Shown piece by piece: positions 24,971 through 37,600 of a stretch of 64,000 bases of DNA. The position numbers were made by a program, and so were the translations under genes. The stretch comes from Prunella strophiata (taxonomy: Eukaryota; Chordata; Aves; Passeriformes; Prunellidae). The DNA lies in NCBI GenBank assembly GCA_036583965.1, contig JAZBQD010000030.1, positions 87,837,300-87,901,299 on the forward strand, in the 5' to 3' direction. How positions within the stretch are numbered: the stretch's first letter is position 1; the number at the start of each line of letters is the position of its first letter. The notes below the pieces were generated by a model, which ran no database searches, was not told the origin of the DNA, and saw nothing but the letters and a program-made list of their open reading frames with translations.

Positions 24971-25140
24971 ATTTTTTTTTTTTTCTTAAGCTCTATATTT
25001 TATAAAAGGGGGGGGGGGGGGGGGGGGGGGGGTGGGGGGGGGGGGGGGGGGGGGGGGGGGGGTCTTTTTGTTATTTTTTTTTGTTTTTTTTTTTTTTTTC
25101 TTTTTTTTTGGGGGGGTTGGTTGGGGTGGGGGGGGGGGTG
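24971..25140. repeat. Alternating poly-T / poly-G tract with G-quadruplex potential
   Basis: T-rich sequence at 24972-24984 is followed by an uninterrupted G run at 25008-25032, one T, and G at 25034-25062. A T-rich run then extends to about 25109, followed by a second G block at 25110-25140 with GGTTGGTTGGGGT spacing. A run of more than 50 G with a single interruption is extraordinary for vertebrate DNA. On the + strand it can form G-quadruplexes, and on the other strand i-motifs. The length is unreliable, because homopolymers are a common sequencing or polishing error. Confidence 0.95.
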
Positions 25141-25854
25141 AGGCTATGTTACTGTATTTTAACCCATTACATTTCCAGAAACTGAAATCTGGTTTCATGC
25201 TTTCCTGAAAGAATAAGAGTCACAGAATAATCTTCCCAGCTGGGCTGGCTTTCAGCAGTGAACTTGGCTGACCTTAAAAGAAAAAACAAAATTGCATTAT
25301 GTCAGACAGAGTCCAGATGCCCTGCCTTTTTCCACAATAGCTCTTGCATATAGAAGCTTAAGGACATGAGGCTGTTAAAGGAAATCCTAAAGACATATGA
25401 TCCTAGGTAAAACCTTAAAATACAGAGGAGGAATGAACCGACTGTAATTTTTTTTTAAAGCATATCTTCTGCTTGGTTGATATTGCTATAGTTCATCTTA
25501 AATTGCTACCATTAATTTAGTGAATTAGTCATCAACTATTTACAGCTCAACACAGAAGCATTTGTTATAAACATCAGAAGAAGAGAAGAAAAATAGCTTT
25601 TCCTAATACTATTGTGTGTTTAATTTTGCCGTATAATGTGACTGAAGTCATTAGTCACTGATGTATTTCTTTCTGGAAAGGGCAAAAGATCAGTTATAGA
25701 GTTGTCCAACAAAATCCTAAGGTATACATGTTTTCTGCTCCATAACACAAGGTGACAGGAGATACTGTCTTGCATCCTGAATCTGTAAATTTTATCAGAA
25801 GACCAGAAAAGGCTGCTTCCTCTAATAAGGTCCTTTTCCCTCTCTTCTGCCTTG
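25141..25854. other. Unassigned sequence, no gene seen
   Basis: No coding or repeat signature is recognised between the G tract and the antisense CR1 remnant. Confidence 0.45.
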
Positions 25855-26150
25855 TCTTCTCCAGGATGAACATTCCCAGGTCTGTCAACTTCTTATCATA
25901 GAAATGATGCTCCAATCCTTTTAAACCTCTTTTTGACTCTTTGATGGACTGATTTCTAGTATGTCCATGTCTCTCTCATACTGGAGACAGCACTCCAGGT
26001 GTGCTCTCACTAGTGCTAAGGATTCTCTCTCTCACCTACTGGCCATGCTCTTCCTAAAGCAGCCCAGGGTACCATCAACTTTCATTACCACTCTGCCCTG
26101 CAGGACTTCCAGGTCCTTCTCTGCAAAGCTGGTATTTTAGGCAAATGTAC
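25855..26150 (-). mobile_element. CR1 LINE ORF2 C-terminal remnant, antisense
   Basis: Words in order match reverse-complemented CR1: TCTTCTCCAGGATGAACA (25855-25872), ATGTCCATGTCT (25961-25972), CAGCACTCCAGGTGTG (25988-26003), CTCTTCCTAAAGCAGCCCAG (26049-26068) and CTTCCAGGTCCTTCTCTGCA (26105-26124). Both ends are eroded and the copy is diverged, so it is an older insertion lacking its 3' tail. Confidence 0.8.
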
Positions 26151-26459
26151 ATGACTGTCTACTGTGCAGCCTTTTTCTTCCACACATACATGAAAACCAA
26201 CACAGAAACAGGAGAAAAATTGACACAGAAGGCATAGGATTCTCATAATATTCACAAATCTAGTAGGTGCTTTCAGTCACACACATTTTTCATTCCCTTC
26301 ACTGTGGAAAAAACACCAAATAAGTGGTTTCTCATGCATACATTTTATTAGGACCCAAGCTCAGCACCTGTGGGTAGAGCTGGATGGGGCTCTTTCATCT
26401 CTCAGTAAGTCATTTACGATGAGGCATGAGTGGTAATTTGCTATCTTAAATAAACATGT
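26151..26459. other. Unassigned sequence, no gene seen
   Basis: No recognisable feature lies between the CR1 remnant and the candidate conserved block. Confidence 0.4.
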
Positions 26460-26860
26460 AGCTGAGTGATGACGGTGGAAAAAGGGTATGCAAGTTACAG
26501 TTTGCCTGGAGGGATTTAATTTCTCCACTGAACATTCTCATTCAGCATCTGAGCTCTGCAGCCTGGTGATTAATCTTCCTGAATACCAGACGGCTTGTAA
26601 CAGGTTCTGGAGGTTCCTATTTGGAGTGTGCAGCTCTGCTAATTAGCAAATCCACAGAACGTCTGACATGTGTGGTCCTAAATGAGCCTAACTTATTAAG
26701 TATAGTTATTAATGCCTTTTGCAGTCAGATACACAGAAATATTATGGGTAAAGATATTGGATGCACCTAGGAAGAATAATTAATCTTGTAAACAAGCCAG
26801 CAGAGAGTGGGATATAAATCAAGGCATCTGCTACCTTATGTCACCTTAACTGTAAATGAA
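26460..26860. promoter_or_regulatory. Candidate conserved noncoding element (speculative)
   Basis: This block has low homopolymer content and several transcription-factor-like words. These include the perfect 10-bp palindrome GCTAATTAGC at 26638-26647 (a paired homeodomain core), GGTGATTAATC near 26564 and AGAATAATTAATC near 26773. No repeat or open frame explains it. The assignment is by texture only and needs cross-species alignment. Confidence 0.22.
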
Positions 26861-29800
26861 ATTTTTGTTGTCTTTGGTTGAATGCTGTGTGATGCCTTAG
26901 CAAAGCTCATCAGCATGTTCACAGCAATGTCCAGATACTGTATAACAAAGGAATTAATACCCATGTGTATGAAGAAGTAAATGTTGCAATGATCAAATGA
27001 CTGTTTTACAGACAGATATTAAGAAAAAACAGTATATTCTATCATAATATAGCAATAAACCTTTGTCTCAGTGTATGATGGATGTTCTATGTGTGGTATG
27101 TAGTATCTGGCCATTGATGAACTGGGTTTACCCCTGCTTTTAATACAAAGAACTACATAAGGACTCATCTATGCTAAAGGATATTAGAATGCCTCTGACT
27201 GAAGAAAAACATAGAAACAAATAAAAATATGGTTTGATGTCAGACCATTAACATATCATAAAGAGATTAGGCAGACAAACATAATAATAAAAGTGTACAG
27301 AATATGAAAGACATAACTCTGAGTGTTTCCCTTATTGCACTGATGAATTTCAAGTAGGAACCAACGAGATACTTTGGATTTCTTCCTATACAAGCTTCCC
27401 AGAGTACACCCCTGATGAACCTTGAATTAGGTTCTGGTCAGGTTCCAAGGCATGCTCTGATTCTGACGGAAGGCAATGTATTTTCTTTTCAGACAAAGGC
27501 ATCTTTTGGCTATTTGAGGCCATAAAGGACTGAGCTACTTGTCATAAGTGCAAGATGGCTGCCAATGCCAGTGTTCATATTCAAGCTATATAAAAAATCC
27601 CACTGTGATGCTTTTCAGAAACACACTGAAAAGCCCCTGAATTCTCACTGCCAGTGTGACCATGAGCTTTGCTTTAAACTGCAAAGAGCATTTGCTATCT
27701 GCTGAAATCTGAGAAGGATGTGGCTTTGGAGCACAAGGGTTGTGAGTGCCACTCCTGCCCCTTGCAAGGAGATCCTACAGCCCCATACCATTATTAAAAA
27801 TACACTTTTTTACTTTGAATGCTTTAAACCAGTAAGCTTTGCTTGCACCCTGTGTGGGGACAGAGTCCAAGGAGACCACGTGCTGCTCTGTGCTGCTTCT
27901 CACAGCAGCATAACTCAAGCTGTGTTCTTAAGCAGCTCATGTCATAATCTTTCAGGCTGTGAATAATCTGAGACTAACTAGAATTTCAAGTGTGATTTAG
28001 GTATTGCTTTCTGGGAACTTTCTCTTTACTTTTACTATCTGTCAAACCTCCTAAAATTTGTGGGGTTTTTTTAATAAAGTGAGCTGAAATGGATGTTATG
28101 CATTAATATTTTATCTAGAAAACAAGACAGTAACTGTTTATTATTACAATCATGACCTACATCAAAAGCATTCAATAGTATCTGTGAAGTTATTTTAAAA
28201 TTTTGAAACAATTCTTCAGAGTTAAATCATTATAAGAATGCACTTTCTCCTTCACAGCCTGGGCTACAGCTTCTTAGTGAAATGCAGTGACAAAATCTCT
28301 GCTCAGTATTCCCACAGCACACTGTATACACTGTCCACTGCATGTCCCATTTGCAACTAAACAGCATCTGTAGGACCCACTGCAAGTGCATTATTTGGTA
28401 AATGCAAACTTTTCTTGTGATCTTTATGAATGGCACCATGATGGCACCAAGCCACTCACCTTCTTCCTTTTAAAGATTGCACTGTGTCTCCAAACTTGAC
28501 TTTGCCTTCTCCAATGTCAGTATTTCATGTTCTGTACTCTTCAGCTACTCTACATTTTGTTGATGTCATGTCAATCTGAATAAGAATTTCTTGAAGTGAG
28601 GACATGGCACACAAAGTTCACTGTGGGACTTGCCTTGAACTCAGCCTATTTATGTTTGATTTAAAAAGATGGCTTTCTACATTTTTAACAAGTTCTGTGT
28701 TACAAGTTGAAGGTTAGATCCACAGTACAAGTTTAAGTGCTTCTAACTTGGTGCAGTACAACTCACAAGAACAAGGTCAGACATTCTGGCATCTTTAGAT
28801 AACTAATGGAGAGAATTAGGCACAATTCCAAAGGGCAGTATGAAAATATCACATGCTCAATACAGAAAGCAGCCAAGAAATTTTAGTTAATTAAAAGTTT
28901 CACCTCCATCCTAGAAATTAGGCATGGGCTCTTTCAGTCTTGACTGAGGTACCCTCTCCCAGCAGAAAGTACCTTGAGATGCTCTCAGAAAGAAGATTTA
29001 GGTCCTGAACTGCGTTAAAATTACATTTTTCTCAGGAGTAGGTCCTCCCCCTATATCTATACAATATTCTGACTAAGAAAAACACCCATTAATTCCCTGC
29101 AGCTCAGCAGCCAAGATCAGAGCTTTCAAGGCTGAGAAAAGTGAATATTTTGCTTTGTAGCCTGCAGATTATAACATTAACCTGAAGGATGGAAGGCTTG
29201 GGCTCTGGCTTGCAGGGTGACTAATTCCTAATGGTCTTGCCAAGTAATCTCAGAGTGTCTGGACTATATACATCTTGTAGGGCAGAGTAAATTAAAAAGA
29301 AGCATTCTGTGAATCTTCACAACACCAGCAGGAAAGTTTTCAGCAACTCTAGGCAACACTCAATGCTCTGAAAATACCTTAGAATTCAATGATATCCCAC
29401 TGTGGAAAAGTAAACTTCATCATTATGGTGTGTTGCTAAGGCTGCATAAAAATATTACCTCTACATCTCTTTACCAAAGCAGTGCTTCAATTGGCTTTAC
29501 AAACTGAAATACTTGCTTGAAATATTACATAGAAATTTAAATATCTATATTACTCTCACACTTATCAGATGTAAGGAGAAAGATGGATATTTGGACAGTG
29601 GCAATTTATTATACTGCTAAGTAAGAAAACCTAAAATTAGAAAGCAATGACTGGTTTTCACAGTAGCTCCAAAACTCTTGAGTTAAATTAGTCCTCGATT
29701 AAGTCTGTTGCATTCTTTTGGTAAGCAGGATTTCAGAAGTGTTCTGCTTAAATTATAACCTCCTCATTTGATAAGCGTTCAGCCAAAGCACTTAAAGAAA

Positions 29801-31544
29801 TTAAAAACAAAGAAACAAAAAAAAAAAAGCACAATACTGTTGAAAGACCTGATGTTCTCTTTGTTTGCAACTGCAGTGAATAACTGGTTCCTGTGTAGGC
29901 TGTAGAACATGTTTTAAATTACCTCTACAGAGCATAATAAAGCAGCATTTTTCAGTATAAGTAAATTCACATTAATTCAAAACCACAAAAATAATGGTGA
30001 CTATTGCTTTCCTTTTCTCTGCAACCATCATTGATTTTTGATGTGCATATTAGCAGCATCATGCAGGACACTCTTCTATCTTTTTATGTCTGGCTTTGCA
30101 AAAGCATCAGCACTCCTTAGATCTCCTCTTCATTCCAGTGCATTTTTCTCTAAGGCAAGAAAATGGCCTATAAAATGTTTTGAAAGTTAATTTTGAACCA
30201 GTACCAGAATGGCTCTTAAAAGCAAGCCTTTACTATAAAATCCTGCTCCCAGCTACAATTTGCTGAGGTCTAATGGCCATCTGGCAATTAGACACTCTAT
30301 ACCCACATAAGAAAGAAAGCAGATATACAAAGAACTCTCAGTATTTCTATATCTCAGCTAGAAAAAGCTCCAATTCAAAGCATGGCTCTCCAAGCATATG
30401 CCAAAGAATGGAGAGGACAGGTCAGAGGGCCAGTTGTTTGCGTCACCATGGGTTTCACTAGACAGAATGCATTAGGAATATTTATGAGCTGGATGAGCAG
30501 AGTTGCCCATAATGCAATTGCAGCTCATTTAATTGAAAAAAGGGAATGAAAAATGCTTACCTCGACATGTCTGCTTAAGCCGTCATCTGATTTACTCCAT
30601 TTGTATCAATACAGGAAGTCAAAGAGGCAAATTGAATTTATGGACCAGTGGAAGATAAACCAATTTTCTCTGGAGAAACCCAAGTATCATAGCTCATACC
30701 TAAGTCTCCTCTTCTGTTTTCACATCAGTCATTGTACACAGCATTTTTACACAGCAGTAAACCAATTTAAATGATCCATACATGCCAGCTTTTGTACTGC
30801 TCACACACCATCCCTCCAGTGCAGCTTTGCTCCCTTTAGGGCTGCTGAAGTGGCACAACTTACCATGCCCAGGGTGAGGGTGCTGGCACAGACATCCCCT
30901 CCCCTCAGGCCTTGGCAGCTTCTGTAGGGAAGTGCTAAGATGCTGGACCTGATCCCCTCCTGATCCCCTCTTCTCATGTAAGTCTGTTCACTTGCAAAGT
31001 GGTGCCCAGCTGTCAGGATTCAAAAGTGCTCCCAGCCACTGCTTAGTACCAATTTAACAACACTCTTGCCCTGCCACCACCCCAAGTCCTTTTGTTATGG
31101 TTGACATGAGCATGTGTGCCTTTGAAGGCTACTTGCTCTAAGCAGCTTTTTCAAATATCTCAGTTAATTCCAACTGAAAAGCAACAGTGTGTTAAAGACA
31201 AAGCTTTAATGTAAATAGGCATGTATTTGAAAATACAGCTGACATGGCAGAAGTTTTTCTAGACTTGGCATTTCTCTGACAGAAAATGCCAGACTTATCA
31301 GAACTGAAATGTTCTAGGAAATACATTGACAAAACAGTCAACAGACTCAAGGATGTTCCCATGGAAATCTGCTCTGTCACTGGCCCATGTGACCTCTTCT
31401 CTTTTGTCCCCTCATCTCTGCAATGACCAACGTGGTGAGGAGTCAGGGAGCCAGGAATGAAGCAGCAAGCACCTCCAGAGTAAAGGAGTTCCATTTCTAG
31501 GGAGCCTGTGAGGTGAGTGTTGCTTTTTGGAGGACAGTATTTCA
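26861..31544. other. Unassigned sequence, no gene seen
   Basis: No gene or recognised transposon is seen. Small items include an 11-bp tandem copy TGATCCCCTCC at 30950-30971 and an A run at 29818-29828. A block at about 30470-30600 has homeodomain-like ATTA words (CATAATGCAATTG, CATTTAATTG) and might be conserved. The open frames are short. Confidence 0.45.
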
Positions 31545-31619
31545 CAGTGGTCCATGATGGGAATCTAACCCAGGAGCTTCATACTTGCAGAAGCTTCTTC
31601 CCTTTTGAGCCAGATGCAG
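31545..31619 (-). mobile_element. Possible MIR/tRNA-derived SINE head
   Basis: On the minus strand, TGGCTCAAAAGG (plus 31601-31612) fits the RNA polymerase III A-box consensus. At a tRNA-like distance of 42 nt from it, CCTGGGTTAGATTCCC (plus 31559-31574) fits the B-box with one mismatch and resembles the CCTGGGTTCGAATCCC block of MIR-type SINEs. Acceptor and D stems do not pair well, so it is not a functional tRNA. It is either an ancient SINE relic or a chance match. Confidence 0.35.
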
Positions 31620-34600
31620 GGAACTTTGGAGTGCTCAGGTTCTATTACATTTTCTGAAGGCATGACCTTCTCTGATGCATCTTCCCACGCTCCTCAGTAT
31701 AAATTGTCTCATAGGAGGCTTTTGGCTGAAATCCTCTACTGTCTGAAAGAAATGGACGCAGACAAACTACCTCCTCTGTGGGCAGGGAAGGTTGTCTTGA
31801 TGACAAGGTCATCAAACAGGCACCTGTTGTAACCAAAACAAAAGTAATCATGAAGCTGCCTCAGGGACTTACAAGATCCAGGCTGTTTCCCTTTGTTTTG
31901 GCCCCTTTTCCTTAGAAAGGGAACTAATGCAGGGATAACGAGCAGCAGAGTGCACTGAAACTCAGATGTCAGTAGGAAGGACATCTGTGAACCTGGGCCA
32001 GTCCCCTGTGTTTTCACTCTTGGAAGGAGTTGCTAAAGCAGAGTGTGGGCCAATTTCCCTAAGAGCTGCTTGGAGAGTTAGAAAAGCCTAATTTGACAAG
32101 GTCACTACAAAGCAGACTGACTTAAGCTACTTTGCAGATGCAGTGTAGACTTTCTAACTGGAGTTCAGATGACCTTTGGCTGCCAGGTGGCATCCTGTGT
32201 TTAGGATGCAGATTCCTGTGCTGCCTGTCTGAAGTTAGAGTCCATCCCACCCACAGTGCTGAGGACTTCAATATGCATTTTCAAACACATTAAAAGTGAG
32301 TTTTTTCCACATGAACATAAGATCCTTGGTATATCTTGGAAGAGTTCTACCAAAATCATTATAGAGACATGATTACATGCAATGCTCATTCTCCATTTTT
32401 TTCTTAGTCAAGATCAGGCATGCAGGGTGATAATTTTCCTGTTTGATGAGGTGCTTTCAGATCACTCTGGGAGGAGAGCTAGATGCCATCTCCTCACTCT
32501 CAGAGATTGTGCCTGCCTTCCCCACACCATGATGATACACAAGAATCTTGAGCAGTGCAAGTCTGGTCAACAATGGTCACAGTTTGGAAAATGTGTACTT
32601 GTGCACTCAATTCTAATCCTTTAAGCAAAAAAACAGCAAATTGCAAAGGGCATATGAGTATTTTTGGTGCTCAGAGCTTAGTTCCAGGATAAATTACTAA
32701 ACCACTGAATTTTACCACCATCAAAACATAAGCTTACAAATGGCAAAAACTGCTAATACACATGGCTTTCTGCAGTTCATGATTAATGCTGAAGCAGAAA
32801 AGCTCCAGGCTGATTTAAATTGGTCCTCATCTTGATAGACATTAACAAAGAAGGGGCTTTCTTTTCTGATTTTTTTTGAGAGGGCAGTAGTATAATTATG
32901 TAAAGTTTTAATTCAATAACTAGAACTGCCAAACTCAGCAGGAGAAATAACATGTGACAAGTAAAAGTTAGAGAAGAATGATGCAAAAACCATCAAGGCT
33001 GTAGCTGTATCATTTATAAGCTGTATCATTTATAAACTCAACCTGAAGAAAGACTGTATGTTTTAAGAGGGTGACCCCAGAAACTAGACTTATATAGAAT
33101 TAACAAACAAGCAAGTATAATCTATTGTTTATGACAGGTAACAAATAGACTGCCTTGGCAACAGTTATTTACATGTGGACCATGGATAGCACAGGAAACA
33201 CCACCAACAATAAACCAATAAACAAAAACACAGCTGTCCACAGCCCTAATGTGAAAGGATCACTTTTGAAAACAGATAACATGACTCTGTCTCTATGGTC
33301 CTTCTTTTCTGGATACTTAACTGATGATCAAGGTTACTAATTCAAAATTATAGTCTCTCCACTCTTTCTCCATTGCCATTGAATTCCAGATCTGGACTTA
33401 AATTATCTTATTCTTTTGTCCTTATGTTTTGATTCATCATTTGTGAAATTCAAAATTGGCAGGGAAAAATACCAACACTCCTTCTGTATCATAAGCAGAG
33501 ATACATATACTTCCTCTTCTTCTGTGACAGTCATTTTGTTTTAGTAGATCCCAAAGCTGTTTGAGGTCTCTTTTGCTTAGAGCTGACACTGCAGTAGATG
33601 AGCCAAAATTTGTCCTTCCCACATCCTTCTTTATGACATTCTTCATGAAATTGATAGGGTTTATTTGCTATTAAACAGCTCCATAGACACTTTTCATGTT
33701 CTTCTTTGTAAGAAGTCCTGATCATAGGCAGGTGGTAGCTGGGAGACTCTGTATCAGGAGAACAGAGAGTAGGTCTGTAAAGAGTTATTTTGTTCAACAA
33801 AGCAACACTTCAGAAAAAAATTAAATTGCTGCTCTATTCCCACACATCCCCAGTGTATCCCAAACATGCCAAAATAAGTGAGAAACACATGCTGCTCTCA
33901 CTCTGCAGAGCAATCAAGGTAGGGCTCTTGAATCTCTGAGAGGACACAGTCGCAGAGCAGACGTACAGAGAAATATGAACATTTCTAGCCAAGTTTAACT
34001 CCAGCAAGTTCTTAGTTGTGCTTCCTTCAAAGTAGGTTCAGTCACTACAGGAAACTTTAGTCACATGAACTGAGAGATGGGAAATTAAATCAAAACCACA
34101 GCATCTTTCACAAATGCTGCCCTTACGTTGTTACCACTATAAAGTGCTCCCGCTGACAACAAATTCTCATTTTTTTAATAGACTCTGGCTTTTGTTCACT
34201 TTTGGGTCATATTTATAAGCAGTCTTAATATTTCTGAACAACTGCCAGTCCAAAATTTTCTTTTCCCTTCTATTTTGGTTGTGTAAGAGTATTTCATATG
34301 TTTGGCTCATTAACTTTATGCTGTCTTGGAAGTGAAGGCAAAAGCTCTGCTTCAAGGCATAATTTGCATGTAGCTGACAGCAGCAATTCATCAGGTTCTT
34401 GGACTTTAATATATATAAAAATCTGGGCTTCAGTTTAATTTCTAAATCAAGTAAATCTCCAAAGCTTTTTCAGACAGCATTTTCTAAAAAAACACTTACT
34501 AGTTGAAATATTATAATTGACAAGATATCACTGTATTATGTAGGCTTTAAACAGGGCTATATGCATTTAAAATCATAAAAACCTCATTGCCTATGGTAAC

Positions 34601-37600
34601 CTGTGACAGAATATTATCTGTAGATTCACACACATATTCACCCTTTGATACCAGACCTCAAATCTACCTGGGGGAAAGTCTGGGATTTCTCATTTGTAAG
34701 ATATTCCTAAGAAGACAATTTAAAAATTCTATACTTTATGAACATTTAAAATTACATGTGTTAGTTTATTAAACTTTTACTATTACTTTGTATTTTCTTT
34801 AGGCAAACTTTCTTTTCCAACAAGGTTGAAATCACCTCAAAGAGATTTTAAACTTTCCAGATAGAACATTAGACATGCAAAAAACCAAAACACCTGAATC
34901 GCTCTCCCAGATGAAGTTAAGGGAGGGGTTACCCTTGATTTTGATTCTGGTATATTTTAACTGTTCAGATCCAAATGCAGCCCAGAGCCAAAGAAGAAGG
35001 AATAGGGACAACAGAGAACATCATAACCATCTAGAAATGCCAAACAGAGACCTCTGTTTGACAGTGCTAGAAACATCTTACTGCACAGCTGTCACAACTG
35101 CATTTGTGCTTTCATCCTGTACTGAAGAGGTGCTGATTGCCAAAGTCCCAGCTCAGGCTTAATCTCCATTTTGGCAGACTGATTCGGATCTCCCTCCACA
35201 GCTCAGCTCTGAAGCACCCCCACACCTTCCTCCTGTCAGCCCACTGCCTCAAAACAAGTCTAGCACACACTGGTAGGTCCAGATTCTGCCTGAGGTCAGT
35301 GGAGTTAAGGCCACTTTTTGTCCAAGAGTGGTCCTGGTTTTGCCAAAACTCACAAATTTTACTTTGCTTGATTTTTTGTTTTTGTTTTTTGGTTGTTTGG
35401 TGTTTTTTTTTTTAAATATAGCTTATGCACTGAAACCTAAGACTTATGGGACCTTGATTCTTTGTTTACCTGAAGTGGTTCAAAATCACATCAGTAATCA
35501 ATGAAGGTGTTGTGTTGAAGCTGTGCCTCTGTGCTGTGGCCAGACTGACTCTGCTCTAGCCAGGATTGTCCTGGGACAGTTGATAAGAAAGGGGCAATCC
35601 TGAGCACCAGCCACAGTGGCCAGTATCTATCTACTAAAATCCCCAAACTGTGTCTGGAGCAAGGACTGCACTCAGCTTTTCATGCCTGCCTGCAGCACTC
35701 ACCACCAAACCACAGAGTGTTTTGTTTCTCCTCTTACTCTCCTTTCAGCTGATTATTAAAGTACACACAGGCCCTTCTCCAGAGAGCAAGTTGAGAACAT
35801 CCCCACACAAAACAACCTCCTAGCCCTGGACATGGCACTTCTGGAAAGTTCCAACTTGCTCCCAGCTCAACATAGGCTCAGCTGTGTTTGTAGGCAAGGG
35901 CTTTGCTCCTGGCCCACATTTGCAGTTGCAAACAGGCCCCAGGACATTTCTGTTATTTCAACATATACCAAGGATTATCATGGCAAATGACAATTATGCC
36001 AGTTAGCTGAGGTTCAGGCTTGTGGTCTGAGGTGCACAGTGTACATGGCCATGTCTGGTCTGATTATGCTAAGTTTTAAGAAAATTGTAATTCAAGTGTC
36101 ATTGTTAATCAAACTTCTCTTTAAAAATATCAAAACAGAACTCAATTGTATAATCAACACAGTTTGACAACATCAGTGTTTTATTGATTATCTGCTTGAC
36201 TGACAGATGCAAAAAAAAAAAAAAAAATTAGGCTGTCTGCTAGTTAATTCAATCCTTGACTGAGTTTTGTATTATGGTTTTTTTCCCTTGTAAGTATATA
36301 AGCAATGGGTTTGTAATGGCCAGTTAAAAACCCCATGGTTACAATTATTAAAAGTCTCATATTTCACCTGTTGCTTCATTTTATTTAAAGAAAATAATAT
36401 AAATAACAAATAAGTTACTAATACATTTCAGTTTGAAAGAAGCTGAAATTAATATCTGTAGAATTTTTATGTTCTGTAAGGCCTATTTACTAAGCAGTTA
36501 GAAAGTCTGAAACCACTGACTTACATATATTCTTTTCATCAAACATACATTTAGACAATGTTTGCATAATTCTTACACATTTATTTATTTTATGAAATCT
36601 AGAACAGGAGTTTATCTGATCTTGAAGGTTATTCTTTACTTCAGTCTATAATCTGAAATGGCATTAGTCTTCTTTGGTAATCTGCCTAAAAGGAAACAAA
36701 CTGAACTTTCAGGAAATATCAGGACAGCTCTTTGGGAGGACAAAAGTAAAAAGAGATGGAGAGGCACCTTAAGGCGCCGTAATTAGTTGCTGGTATGAAA
36801 TTAATTAACATCTGCCTGGTGTTGGTAAATACTGACATTACTGTGGTGTCATGTTACATGACAAGTAACAGAAGACTAATTTTGAAAAGAAAGATCTGTT
36901 TTTCTGGGCCTGTTCCTACCAGCTAGAAACATAGGAAGAAAACCACGCAATGTATTTGTTGTCTGGTTTATAAATGTTTTTATCTTGGATGATATCTACT
37001 TTTTTTTTTTTTTCTTACTGTTTTTCTGAGACTATAAGATCTCTTTAAAACAAGCCAAATTACTCTGTAGTCATGTTTTTGTTTGTACTATGCATTCCTA
37101 TGCACATCCAATACCACTAGTACAATTAAAGTTTTACTTGCTGCTCGAATTAGCAGTCATCGGATGTGTTTCAGTGTTTTGAGGACCATGGTCTTGATTT
37201 AAAATAAAGTTGTAAAAGCCAGTCTTTGTTTTTCTCAGTATATGCAGTTTCCCCATATTTCAGCCATCTTTCCAAGAGAGTTTCCCACATTAAACAGAAA
37301 CAAATATTACTATATTGTACACTGTGCTAATTACTAGAATTGATGCTACTGTCACTGCAAAAACTGGATTTGTTTAATAAATTAATGTCTTTTTTTTCCC
37401 ATGTCTCACTCCTTTGTGATTTATTTGTGCATTATTTGTGGTAATCTTTCAGGTGAAGCTTTCCCTGCTTGTTCATACACTAACCTTTCAGGAATCTAGA
37501 CTCAGCAATGAAAACAAAAGAACAAGAATACTAACCTGATGGAAAGAATCTGTTAATCATAAAGCACACCTTTTTCTGTATTACTGATTCAAATCAGTTC

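Noticed and set aside
24986..25198. Antisense frame with poly-Pro and poly-Lys runs
   Set aside because: It is a direct reading of the poly-G and poly-T tracts.
31545..31619. Functional tRNA gene
   Set aside because: The acceptor and D stems do not pair and the anticodon loop is not 7 nt. At best it is a SINE-like relic.
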